Assembly (NCBI RefSeq): GCF_015627125.1
Contig: NZ_VTDO01000004.1
Span: forward strand, 1 to 64,000
DNA: 64,000 nucleotides
Direction of reading: 5' to 3'
Source of the DNA: Acinetobacter rathckeae
Lineage (GTDB): Bacteria; Pseudomonadota; Gammaproteobacteria; Pseudomonadales; Moraxellaceae
A model generated the notes under the pieces. The model was not told where the DNA came from. It did no database searches and saw only the letters and a list, made by a program, of their open reading frames with translations. Numbering within the stretch: position 1 is the first letter of the stretch; each line of letters begins with the position of its first letter. A program made the translations under genes and the position numbers. This document shows positions 45,391 through 54,204 of the stretch, one piece after another.

Positions 45391-45930
45391 ATGAAAAATT
45401 ATGGCATATGGGCTGTATTGGTAGTCGTTGTTGTTATGCAGGGGTGTCAGTCGCATCAGACAAGTGGGCAAACACCTGCTTTTGGTCTGTTGCAAAGTAA
45501 AAGTTTTGCCATGACCCCAGAGCAATTTCGTGTTGCCATCAATCAGAAAATGACCCTTGCAGGGTTAACGACATTACCACCTTTGGAATTAAATAATCAG
45601 TTTTTTACAGTCGGGCATATTGCTGAACAGCAGATTACACTTGAGGGTAAAGTGAATGCAGATGGGCAGTTAACTTTATTGCGTTACCGAAGTTATTTGG
45701 TCGATGAAAAAAGCCTGCGTGTGGCGATGACACTCATTAAAAACACGGCACAAGTTTTACCGCCAATGGTTAGTGAACAAGACAAAGACAATTGGATTGA
45801 ACAGGTCATGGAAGATGCCGTGGCCAGTCCAGACAACTTTGCTGAAAAAGAAGTCCAACGCCATATTATTTACTCGGCAACAAGTCAACCAAATGGCATG
45901 TTTGAAGTGTCATATCGGATTTTAAATTAG
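45391..45930 (+). CDS. Uncharacterised lipoprotein
   Basis: 179 residues with a lipobox (WAVLVVVVVMQGCQS, Cys19). The mature part is mixed alpha/beta, beginning after a short linker with LLQSKSFAMTPEQFRVAINQKM. No family recognised. The last four bases overlap the convergent argP gene. Confidence 0.72.
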   Translation: MKNYGIWAVLVVVVVMQGCQSHQTSGQTPAFGLLQSKSFAMTPEQFRVAINQKMTLAGLTTLPPLELNNQFFTVGHIAEQQITLEGKVNADGQLTLLRYRSYLVDEKSLRVAMTLIKNTAQVLPPMVSEQDKDNWIEQVMEDAVASPDNFAEKEVQRHIIYSATSQPNGMFEVSYRILN

Positions 45931-46811
45931 TCTTGTTGTAACAGCTTTTGGGTTTGCTGTTGTACGCTCTCGGTCAGCTGTTTCATTTGCTCAGACTGTT
46001 GTTGCCAATGATGCCAATACAGTGCGACATCTGTACTGAGTGTGTCAGACAATATGACTAAATTACTGGTTTGAATTTGTAAGTCGGGGAGCATGCCATA
46101 GCCAAACCCCATTTCAATGGCATGTAAAAATGACTCTGAAGAGGGGATCAGATGGTATGGGTAGAGTGCCTTTGCAAGCCCGAAATGTTGCAATAAAATT
46201 TTGACATGCATTTCATCTTTACGGTTAAAAATGACAGCAGGCGCATGCCGTAGCGCTTGTCGTGAAATACCTTTTGGAAACCACTGCTGTATAAATGTAG
46301 GGCTTGCCACCATGTGGTAGCGAATTTTACCTAGGTACAGTGCATGACAGCCTTGTTGCGCGGTTGGAATACTAGAGATACAAGCATTGACTTGCCCAGA
46401 GCTGAGCAAATGATGGGTGTGGTCTTGGTCGTCTAAATGGATTTTTAAAATAATTTTTTCTTTCAGTATGGTTTGTTGCAAGGCAGGTAAAAACCATGTG
46501 GCGAGGCTGTCTGCATTGATTGCAATATGGGCTTGATAAAAAGCACTGTCTTGATGTTTTCCTGTAAATTGATGAAATAAATCTTGCTCAAGTAACGTGA
46601 CTTTATTGAGATATTGCAGTAGGTCTTGCCCTACTTGTGTGGGACGGCACGGGCGTTCTCGAATCAGTAAAACATGTCCAATCGATTGCTCTAGAGCTTT
46701 GACACGTAATGTGACGGCTGAAGCGGTGACATTCAATTGTAAGGCAGCATGCTCAAAACTCCCTGTTTCGACCACAGCTAAAAATGCTTGGCATTGTTTG
46801 TGATCTAGCAT
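45927..46811 (-). CDS. argP: LysR-family regulator of the arginine/lysine exporter
   Basis: 294 residues: LysR helix-turn-helix (LDHKQCQAFLAVVETGSFEHAALQLNVTASAVTLRVKALEQSIGHVLLIRERPCRPTQVG) and a substrate-binding domain. The N-terminus matches ArgP/LysG/IciA proteins, which sense lysine and arginine and activate the divergent exporter; an argO-type gene is indeed divergent 112 bases away. Confidence 0.9.
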   Translation of the reverse strand: MLDHKQCQAFLAVVETGSFEHAALQLNVTASAVTLRVKALEQSIGHVLLIRERPCRPTQVGQDLLQYLNKVTLLEQDLFHQFTGKHQDSAFYQAHIAINADSLATWFLPALQQTILKEKIILKIHLDDQDHTHHLLSSGQVNACISSIPTAQQGCHALYLGKIRYHMVASPTFIQQWFPKGISRQALRHAPAVIFNRKDEMHVKILLQHFGLAKALYPYHLIPSSESFLHAIEMGFGYGMLPDLQIQTSNLVILSDTLSTDVALYWHHWQQQSEQMKQLTESVQQQTQKLLQQD

Positions 46812-46923
46812 GAATTAACCTAAGAAAAATTTAGTTTAATTTATTATTTCTTAGTTTTAATTAATTGACCAGTAAATTATGAATAATACTCGCTATAAAT
46901 GATTGAAATGTTTGGGGTGAGTG

Positions 46924-47544
46924 ATGTTGTGGGCAAGTTTTGCACAAGGTCTTGGCGTGGGTGCTGGGTTGATTATTGCCATTGGTGCGCAAAATGCGCA
47001 TGTACTGCGTATGGCCATAAAAAAACAGCATGTCTGGCTCACTGTATTTGGTTGTATTTTATGTGATGCCATTGCAATTATGGTGGGTGTGGCGGGGCTA
47101 GGTCAGTCTTTGCAACAGTCGAGCATGCTGATGTTAATTGCTCGTTGGGGGGGCATTATTTTTTTACTGTGGTACGCCGTGCAAGCTTTAAAGCGAAGTC
47201 TATTTTCACAGCATGCATTACAGGTAGAGCAAATGAATGGACAGCAAATGCACCTCATGGTGGCTGTTCGCTTGGTCTTGGCAGTATCGCTCCTTAACCC
47301 ACATTTTTATTTAGATACCATTGTTTTGCTTGGTTCAATTGGCAGCCAGCAACCGACTTCTATGTTGCAATATGCATTTGCAACGGGGGCAATTTGTGCC
47401 TCTATGGCATGGTTTATCTTGCTTGGTGGCACAGCGAAATGGCTTGCACCGTGGTTGAATCATGCCACCGCATGGCGTTGTATAGATGCTTTAATTGCAG
47501 TGATGATGTTTACCGTGGCTTATTTATTATTTCAAAGCCGATAA
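46924..47544 (+). CDS. argO: ArgO/LysE-family arginine/lysine exporter
   Basis: 206 residues from ATG 46924 (a GTG three bases earlier is also open). Six hydrophobic helices; starts WASFAQGLGVGAGLIIAIGAQNAHVLRMAIKKQHVWL, the ArgO/LysE signature with GAQN, and has SLLNPHFYLDTIVLLGSIG, where NPH-YLD is characteristic for basic amino-acid exporters. Divergent from argP. A terminator-like hairpin lies downstream. Confidence 0.93.
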   Translation: MLWASFAQGLGVGAGLIIAIGAQNAHVLRMAIKKQHVWLTVFGCILCDAIAIMVGVAGLGQSLQQSSMLMLIARWGGIIFLLWYAVQALKRSLFSQHALQVEQMNGQQMHLMVAVRLVLAVSLLNPHFYLDTIVLLGSIGSQQPTSMLQYAFATGAICASMAWFILLGGTAKWLAPWLNHATAWRCIDALIAVMMFTVAYLLFQSR

Positions 47545-47691
47545 TTGGCTTGGGGGAAATCTATTTTCTTTAGATAAAATGATTGTCGAATAAATAGCAA
47601 TGTGAACGAAAATAAACAGATAGCGACATAAAAGTTATGTTATAGATACATTCAATGGACAACATGGTTGTGTCGTTGTCATATATCTCAT

Positions 47692-47741
47692 TGTACAGTG
47701 TTGGGCTTATTTAAACCCTTAAGCTGACACTGTACTTTTTC
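47692..47741 (+). terminator. Likely terminator after argO
   Basis: GTACAGTGT (47693-47701) and ACACTGTAC (47727-47735) pair, with inner GGG/CCC pairing, followed by TTTTT. It lies 148 bases after the argO stop. The remaining bases of the 256-base gap show nothing else. Confidence 0.65.
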
Positions 47742-47800
47742 TGATTCAATTGGCCATGTTAAGGCATGAATCTTGGTGATTTATTTTTGAAGAGATCTGC

Positions 47801-48475
47801 ATGCTGTTTTATTCTTTAGTCTTTCTGAAGTTCTTTGTTGGTTTTGTGATTGTGATTATTCACTTAAATATTTCAGGGAAAACACAGTTATCTCAAATGA
47901 CACCAGTCGACTTTATTGGTAACTTTGTACTTGGTGGCATTATTGGGGGGGTGATTTATAGCCGTGCTATTCCAATGTATGAATATATTTTAGTATTGCT
48001 GATCGGGGTTTTTCTGATTTCATCACTCAATTATATTTCTAAGCATGTATATTTACTACGAAATTTTACCATTGGTGAACCCATTCCAATTATTAAAAAA
48101 CGCCAGTTTTTAATGGAAAATATTTTAGCCAAACAAAATAAAATCGACATTATTAATATTGTGTCACAGCTTCACTCTCAGGGTATTTATTCTTTTGAAG
48201 AAGTGTATTACGCACAAATTGAACCGAATGGTGAGTTAACGGTGATTTGTGACCCATCTAAAATGCCATCGGTGATTTTAATTAAAGAAGGCTCACTCCG
48301 TAGTAACGAGCTAAAACACATTAAGCGTGATGAAGCATGGTTAGAGCAAAAGTTGATTGATTTAGACATTAATTTAGAAGATGTATTTATTGCTGAATTT
48401 TGGAAAAACAAATTACGTTTTGTGCTACGAAGTGGTGAGTTAATTGAACAAGAAAATGCATTTGATAAATTGTAA
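47801..48475 (+). CDS. DUF421 membrane protein (YetF-like)
   Basis: 224 residues: three N-terminal helices (to ~residue 82) with QLSQMTPVDFIGNFVLGGIIGGVIYS, then a cytoplasmic alpha/beta domain with KIDIINIVSQLHSQGIYSFEEVYYAQIEPNGELTV, the standard YetF/YdfS arrangement. The role in Bacillus relates to the spore envelope; in Gram-negatives it is unknown. Monocistronic. Confidence 0.88.
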   Translation: MLFYSLVFLKFFVGFVIVIIHLNISGKTQLSQMTPVDFIGNFVLGGIIGGVIYSRAIPMYEYILVLLIGVFLISSLNYISKHVYLLRNFTIGEPIPIIKKRQFLMENILAKQNKIDIINIVSQLHSQGIYSFEEVYYAQIEPNGELTVICDPSKMPSVILIKEGSLRSNELKHIKRDEAWLEQKLIDLDINLEDVFIAEFWKNKLRFVLRSGELIEQENAFDKL

Positions 48476-48611
48476 AACCCCTCATTTTATTGAACTTTAA
48501 CCCCAATACGTTAGTTACAATATTTCGCTCGGTGTCTGCTATTTTCTTGTTTGAAAAAGCGATACTGGATGCTATATTTGCGACCTGAATATAATAGTAA
48601 AAAAGTGTTGT

Positions 48612-50111
48612 ATGTTCTCATTCTTGTCCATTGAATTTGCCTTATGTTTTATCGTGTTTTTTTGTATCTATTGGGCATGTCGCTTTAGTCCAAAACTGCA
48701 AAATATACTCTTGGTGATCGCAAGTTATGCAGTGATTTATTTGATGGCCAATGAAGTGGCATTACTGAGTATTTTCTTATTCAGTGTTATGGTTTTTGTG
48801 TTGTCTAAAATGATGCAAAGATTTGAAAAATATAAAAAAATGCTAATGATGGGCGGTATTTTTTTTACCGTGATGCAACTGTTTTTATTTAAATTTTATG
48901 ATTTTTTTAGACCGCATGTTGCGTATAGCTTAGAGCAACTACAGCTTGATAGCTCAGGGCTTGCTGCTAATATTTTATTGCCATTAGGTTTGTCTTACTA
49001 TTCATTTCAAGCCATTAGTTATTTGGTCAGTTGTTATCAAGCAAATGAGCAGACTGAACCACTTAAATTTGATGCGTTATTACTGCATTTTTCGTTTTTT
49101 TGTACCATTACCGCAGGGCCGATAGCCCGTGTTGAATCTGCAAAGGGTTTAACAGATATTAACCAACAACCTTGTGGTATGCGTGAGCAAATTTGTAGCA
49201 CACAAAAGCGTCATATTTTATGGCCAAGCTTAGCCTTTTTATTATTGGCACTTGCATTAATCAAAAAGTGGTGGCTTGCCACTTGGTTGGCAGACAGTTG
49301 GGTGAATCCTGTCTTTTCCAACCCGATGCAATACCACAGCTTAGAAATCTTGGCAGCCATTTATGGTTATACCGTACAGCTATTTTTAGATTTTTCAGGC
49401 TATAGCGAAATGATGATTGCTTTTGCATTACTGCTTGGCTTTCGTTTACCTGTTAATTTTAGAGCACCATTACTTGCACATAACATTCGTGAGTTCTGGA
49501 ACCGTTGGCATATTAGTTTATCTACATGGATACGTGACTATATTTATATTCCGCTTGGTGGGAATCGTGGCGGGTTTATGAAAACCCAAGTCAATTTACT
49601 GAGTGCCATGGTTTTGTCGGGTATTTGGCATGGTTCGGGATGGAATTTCTTACTGTGGGGGCTGTTTCATGGTTTGGCGTTGGTATTACTCAATACAGCC
49701 GATTTACTCTATACAAAAATATTTAAAGTCACAGTAAAAGAAGCACAAGATGCACTGTATCGCTCGAGTTGGTTGGGTAAAGCCCTCGGTATAGTGGTGA
49801 CCATTCATTTTGTGTGTTTTTGCTTTGTATTTTTTAGAGCCAAGACTTTTGATGAAGCAATCAACGTATTTCAATCGTTATTTCATAATACCCATAATGT
49901 GCCGTGGTCAAGTAACCCACTGTATTTCATTAGCTTATTATTACTCAGCTGGATATTGTATCCGTTTGCGAGAAAGCTCGTCTCTCCTACAACATTACAG
50001 GATTGGCAGTTACCCAAGTATCGGTTATTTATACCATTGTTATTGGTTTTTGTTTTAATTTTAGTCTGTGCACCGTCTGGTATTCCAGGATTTATCTATG
50101 CAAATTTCTAA
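48612..50111 (+). CDS. MBOAT-family O-acyltransferase (AlgI/PatA-like)
   Basis: 499 residues with ~11 hydrophobic helices. MBOAT core: PLGLSYYSFQAISYLVSCY, NIREFWNRWHISLSTWIRDYIYIPLGGNRGG, and VLSGIWHGSGWNFLLWGLFHG with the invariant His of the family. These proteins move acetyl groups across the inner membrane for O-acetylation of alginate, peptidoglycan or other glycans in concert with SGNH partners. The next gene overlaps by 14 bases and is such an SGNH protein. Glycan substrate unknown; no alginate synthase is near. Confidence 0.93.
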   Translation: MFSFLSIEFALCFIVFFCIYWACRFSPKLQNILLVIASYAVIYLMANEVALLSIFLFSVMVFVLSKMMQRFEKYKKMLMMGGIFFTVMQLFLFKFYDFFRPHVAYSLEQLQLDSSGLAANILLPLGLSYYSFQAISYLVSCYQANEQTEPLKFDALLLHFSFFCTITAGPIARVESAKGLTDINQQPCGMREQICSTQKRHILWPSLAFLLLALALIKKWWLATWLADSWVNPVFSNPMQYHSLEILAAIYGYTVQLFLDFSGYSEMMIAFALLLGFRLPVNFRAPLLAHNIREFWNRWHISLSTWIRDYIYIPLGGNRGGFMKTQVNLLSAMVLSGIWHGSGWNFLLWGLFHGLALVLLNTADLLYTKIFKVTVKEAQDALYRSSWLGKALGIVVTIHFVCFCFVFFRAKTFDEAINVFQSLFHNTHNVPWSSNPLYFISLLLLSWILYPFARKLVSPTTLQDWQLPKYRLFIPLLLVFVLILVCAPSGIPGFIYANF

Positions 50112-51180
50112 GCCAACCCATCCTGAAATGACGCAGCCGAGTACCGTGTGTCGTTCTACAGATCAAATACATTATATGAATGTATGTTCAGTGGTTCTTT
50201 TTTTAGTGACCTGTGCAGGTACAGGGCTTTGGTTATTACAAAACTCGGTCAATGCATATTATGAACAAACCTATCATACTGAAAGTCCGTTACATGTTTT
50301 AGACAAATATACGCTATGGAAACAAGGTGGGCAGTGGGGCGATGTTTTGTATCGTGAGCGAGATTCACTGGTACAACATATTGCACAGCAAAACCAAGCA
50401 GTGACAGATGGCTTTAACCAAGACTATGCCTATAGTCCTGAATATAAAGCTATACTTGCCCAAAAAACACGTTTAGAAACCGAACAAAGACAACAGCTTT
50501 TAGTCGCTCAAGCACAGCAAAAAGCACAAGATGATTTAACCCAAAAATTTACACTCAAAGCGAATGATCAGGTGTTTTTTGCGGGTGACTCTATGATGCA
50601 GGGCGTTGCACCTTATGTGCAAAAAGCACTACTTGAACAGTTTCAAATTAAGACCGTGAATTTAAGTAAACAAAGTACGGGACTAGCGTATCCCAAACTC
50701 TTTGATTGGCCAAAAACCATTAAAGATACCATTATGGCGAATCCACAAATCAAAATATTGGTGGTTTTTTTGGGGCCAAATGATCCGTGGGATATGCCAA
50801 ATCCAAATGGTGGTCATTACTTGAAATATGAGTCACCTGAGTGGGAAGCGGTTTATCGTTCACGCATTGCAGAGATTATTCAAACGGCAAATCAGCATCA
50901 TGTCAATGTGATGTGGATTACGCCACCGAATATGAGAAAACCGACATTAAACAAACAGATGATTTATTTAAGTCATGTGGTTGCAGATGAGGTACAAAAA
51001 CATAAAGCTTTATCTCTCGACTCGCGTGAAATACTGGGCAGTATGAATAATATTTACAGTGACTATTTTCAAGACAATGGCCAAGCTGTGAAAGTACGCA
51101 GTGCAGACGGTATTCACTTTTCTCCAGATGGGAAAAAACGTATTGCACATACCATTTTGCATTATTTAAAAGTCAGCTAA
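50098..51180 (+). CDS. SGNH-hydrolase (DUF459/AlgX-like) membrane-anchored protein
   Basis: 360 residues from ATG 50098, with AGGA upstream, overlapping the MBOAT gene. One N-terminal membrane helix (~24-46, VCSVVLFLVTCAGTGLWLL), a Gln/Ala-rich coiled coil around 115-155, then an SGNH domain: block I VFFAGDSMMQG with the Ser, block III VFLGPNDPWD with the Asn, block V SADGIHFSPDG with Asp and His. The catalytic set is complete, so it may transfer or remove acetyl groups in the periplasm with the MBOAT partner. Confidence 0.9.
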   Translation: MQISKPTHPEMTQPSTVCRSTDQIHYMNVCSVVLFLVTCAGTGLWLLQNSVNAYYEQTYHTESPLHVLDKYTLWKQGGQWGDVLYRERDSLVQHIAQQNQAVTDGFNQDYAYSPEYKAILAQKTRLETEQRQQLLVAQAQQKAQDDLTQKFTLKANDQVFFAGDSMMQGVAPYVQKALLEQFQIKTVNLSKQSTGLAYPKLFDWPKTIKDTIMANPQIKILVVFLGPNDPWDMPNPNGGHYLKYESPEWEAVYRSRIAEIIQTANQHHVNVMWITPPNMRKPTLNKQMIYLSHVVADEVQKHKALSLDSREILGSMNNIYSDYFQDNGQAVKVRSADGIHFSPDGKKRIAHTILHYLKVS

Positions 51181-51193
51181 TTGAGTGATATAC

Positions 51194-52408
51194 ATGAAAG
51201 CATTTTTACCCCTCGTATGGGCTTTAGCAGTGACTTCAGCGGTATATGCCGATACTTTAAGTAACTTTTCTGAGCCCAATATGGCCAAGTTACAACATGC
51301 TTTACAGGCTAAAACGGCCAATATTATCCAATTAGGTGACTCACATACTGCAGCTGATTTAATGACAGGGTCTCTACGTGACCGTTTACAACAGCAATTA
51401 GGCAATGGCGGTATGGGATGGGGTATGCCCATGTATTTTACAGGGCAACGCTTATCTTTATATGGTTATGACAACATGGGGTGGCAAGCGGTATCGAGCC
51501 GTACCGAACACAATGCTAACTACAGTTTAGGTGGCTTATTGGCTGTACCAAAAACGATGGGTGCAACACTGACCATAAAAGCCAAACAACCTGAGTCTGA
51601 ACAACATATCATGGTGAGTATTCGGCAAGGGGCAAGTGATGCACCGCTTGCTATAACAGATGCCATGGGTAAACAGATGGCAATAGAAGCCCCAATTAAA
51701 AATAATACATGGCAGTTTGCACAGTTTAATGCCACCTTGCCGTTTACTGTGACCGCACACAGTGCCACAGATACTGCCATTGCTGGGTGGTGGGCTAAAA
51801 ATGCCAATGGGCAAGGTGTGGTGGTTTCGGCTTTAGGGATTAATGGCTCTGAGTTGTCACAGTGGGATCGTTGGAATACCACAGCATGGCAACAAGAGCT
51901 AAAACACATTGCACCAGACTTAGTGATTTTTGCGTATGGTACCAATGAGGCTTACAACGACCATTTAGATGTTGCCCAAACCAAGCAAGTGCTGATTGAG
52001 CGTATTCAACAGATCCGCCAAGCCAGTCCGTCTACTGCCATTTTGATTGTGTCTGCACCTGAAAGCTTGAAAAGTACCGCAGGGGAGTGTGGCATTCGCC
52101 CAATCAATTTAACGGCTGTGCAAGAGATGCAAAAGCAGGTGGCACAAACAGAACATACCTTGTTTTGGAGTTGGCAACAGGCCATGGGTGGGCAATGCAG
52201 TATGAAAAAATGGATTGCACAAGGACTAGGCCGTGGTGATGGGGTGCATTTTACTGCATCAGGCTATCAGCAGTTGGGGCAGGCATTAGCAACAGATATT
52301 TTAAATTTTGCCTCTATATCTCGCATCAATACCACAACCACTACAGCCGTAAAAGCTGTGCCCAATGTAGCAGGAAAAATGAGTATTGCTTGGTCGAGTG
52401 ATGAGTAA
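51194..52408 (+). CDS. Second secreted SGNH hydrolase
   Basis: 404 residues from ATG 51194, with a signal peptide (MKAFLPLVWALAVTSAVYA). SGNH blocks: IIQLGDSHTAADLMTG with Ser, GMGWGMP, LVIFAYGTNEAYND with Asn, and GDGVHFTASGYQQLG with Asp and His. Between them lies an inserted beta-rich region (~100-215) that may bind carbohydrate. Follows the first SGNH gene by 13 bases. Similar two-SGNH plus MBOAT sets act in peptidoglycan or exopolysaccharide O-acetylation; the substrate here is open. Confidence 0.88.
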   Translation: MKAFLPLVWALAVTSAVYADTLSNFSEPNMAKLQHALQAKTANIIQLGDSHTAADLMTGSLRDRLQQQLGNGGMGWGMPMYFTGQRLSLYGYDNMGWQAVSSRTEHNANYSLGGLLAVPKTMGATLTIKAKQPESEQHIMVSIRQGASDAPLAITDAMGKQMAIEAPIKNNTWQFAQFNATLPFTVTAHSATDTAIAGWWAKNANGQGVVVSALGINGSELSQWDRWNTTAWQQELKHIAPDLVIFAYGTNEAYNDHLDVAQTKQVLIERIQQIRQASPSTAILIVSAPESLKSTAGECGIRPINLTAVQEMQKQVAQTEHTLFWSWQQAMGGQCSMKKWIAQGLGRGDGVHFTASGYQQLGQALATDILNFASISRINTTTTTAVKAVPNVAGKMSIAWSSDE

Positions 52409-52485
52409 AAGAAGTAGGGGCTGTAGAGATCTGTTTGTCACAATTAAAGTTTAAAGTTGAGTTATTCTTTCATTGGACGCCAATA

Positions 52486-53367
52486 ATGATCAAAAAAGCG
52501 TGTCTGTACGGCCTTGTTTGTTTCTTTTCTGCTGTTGCATTGGCAGATCCTTTCGTGGTTGCACACCGTGGTGGTACAGCAGATGCCCCTGAAAATACAG
52601 TGAGTGCAATACAAAAAGCTTTGACCAACCATGCCAATATTGTTTGGGTGACGGTGCAAATGAGCAAAGACGGTATGGTGGTGCTGTATCGCCCGAGTAA
52701 TTTATCCAGTTTAAGCAATGGCGATGGGCTTGTTTCAGCATATGATTATGCCGAGCTAGAAAAACTTAATGTGGCACGTGACTTTAACCAAAAACACCAC
52801 AGTCATTTTGATGAAAAAATGCCTACTTTACAGCAGGTTTTAGAGCGTTTTCCTCATACACCATTTGTGATTGATATTAAATCACCTGACGCAGACCCAC
52901 AGTACATGGCAAAACAATTAACAGATCTTGTTATGGCACAGCATGCTGAAAAACGAGTGGTGTTTTACTCGACCAATACCGCCTTTTTAACGGCATTACC
53001 TAAACACTTAAATCGGTTTGAAAGCCGAGATGACACACGTACGCTACTCACCCATATTTTACTTTCAGGTGGTCAATGTCCAATTGATAAAAAACTCAAT
53101 CAACGTAAATGGTATGGTTTTGAGCTAAGACGAAAAGTTGAAGTGGTTGAAAAATTTACTTTAGGTGAAGGTCGAACAGCCACCGAGTTGGTTTGGAATA
53201 AAGCGGCAATGGATTGTTTCCGTACAGGTGGGTCATCTGTGGTTTTATTTGCCATTAATAGCCCCGCAGATTATCAAGTGGCGAAGAAGTTACATGCAGA
53301 TGCTGTGATGGTTGACTCACTCGTTGATTTAAATCAGACCTTTAAGCACGAGGAAAATATGCGTTGA
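52486..53367 (+). CDS. Degenerate glycerophosphodiester phosphodiesterase-fold protein
   Basis: 293 residues from ATG 52486, with a signal peptide (KKACLYGLVCFFSAVALA). The GDPD fold is evident (VVAHRGGTADAPENTVSAI, FVIDIKSPDADP, ADAVMVDS), and His27 and Glu36 are kept. The Glu-x-Asp metal pair expected near residues 54-56 reads Trp54-Val-Thr56, and the His-Asp pair expected at 68-69 reads Tyr68-Arg69. A third metal Glu appears as Asp in VIDIK. So it probably lacks normal GDPD activity and may bind lipid or glycan phosphates instead. It follows the SGNH genes in the same direction, 77 bases on. Confidence 0.85.
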   Translation: MIKKACLYGLVCFFSAVALADPFVVAHRGGTADAPENTVSAIQKALTNHANIVWVTVQMSKDGMVVLYRPSNLSSLSNGDGLVSAYDYAELEKLNVARDFNQKHHSHFDEKMPTLQQVLERFPHTPFVIDIKSPDADPQYMAKQLTDLVMAQHAEKRVVFYSTNTAFLTALPKHLNRFESRDDTRTLLTHILLSGGQCPIDKKLNQRKWYGFELRRKVEVVEKFTLGEGRTATELVWNKAAMDCFRTGGSSVVLFAINSPADYQVAKKLHADAVMVDSLVDLNQTFKHEENMR

Positions 53368-53398
53368 GCCAATCGCTAAACGCATATATCCATTTCAA

Positions 53399-54204
53399 TT
53401 AATCGGTTTTATGTAACTGCTCACCCACCGCATGAAATAGTCGGTCTAAATCATCGACTTTACTGTTAAACATTGGCCCAAATTGTAGTGTATCGCCACC
53501 AAAACGGACATAAAAGCCTGCTTTCCACAGGGCAATGCCTGCTTCAAATGGGCGTATGGTTGGGTCGCCATCTCGTGCGTGTAATTGAATAGCACCCACT
53601 AAACCACAGTTGCGAATATCTGCCACGTGCGGGCAGTTTTTGAGTCCATGAATCAGTTGTTCAAATTGTGGGGCTAAGGCTTTAGATTGTTCAATGAGTT
53701 GTTCTTGTTTAAGTAACTCAAGTGTTGCTAAGCCTGCGGCACAAGCTACAGGGTGTGCTGAATAAGTGTAGCCATGTGCAAATTCAATGGCATGTTCTGG
53801 TAAATCTTGCTGCATAAAGGTTTGATAAATTTCAGAGCTGGCCACCACACCACCCAATGGAATATTGCCATTGGTAATTTGTTTGGCAAAATTTAAAATG
53901 TCTGGGGTCACGCCAAAATATTCAGCCCCTGTCCATGTGCCTAAGCGACCAAAGCCTGTAATCACTTCATCAAAAATAAGTAAGATGTCGTGTTGGTCAC
54001 AAATTTCACGCAAGCGTTGTAAGTAGCCTTTGGGTGGAATAATGGCCCCTGCTGAACCAGACAGTGGCTCTACAATCACGGCAGCAATGTTTGAGGCATC
54101 GTGTAATTCAATCAGTTTTAACATTTCGTTGGCAAGTGCTACACCGCCATCTTCTGCCATACCTTTGGTAAAGGCATGGCCTGCTTGTAGGGTATGTGAT
54201 AAAT
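53399..54204 (-). pseudogene. 3' part of IS-interrupted beta-alanine:pyruvate aminotransferase
   Basis: C-terminal ~267 codons of an omega-amino-acid:pyruvate aminotransferase. Reading from the IS junction it continues LSHTLQAGHAFTKGMAEDGG. It holds FDEVITGFGRLGTW, the PLP Lys region NFAKQITNGNIPLGGVVASSEIYQTF, and HGYTYSAHPVACAAGLATLELL. Removing the IS and one copy of the AAT duplication restores a continuous 438-residue frame with the 5' part at 55089-55602 (...FGQFLDVDH + LSHTLQ...), matching known enzymes. A start inside this fragment (54160) exists, but the product would lack the N-terminal domain, so it should be inactive. Confidence 0.93.
54202..54204. repeat. Target-site duplication AAT (left)
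   Basis: AAT directly outside the left end of the insertion sequence; the matching copy is at 55089-55091. Confidence 0.85.

Noticed and set aside
54160..54204. Independent aminotransferase gene starting inside the 3' fragment
   Set aside because: The frame continues through the IS junction into the 5' fragment; the internal Met is within the known enzyme sequence.
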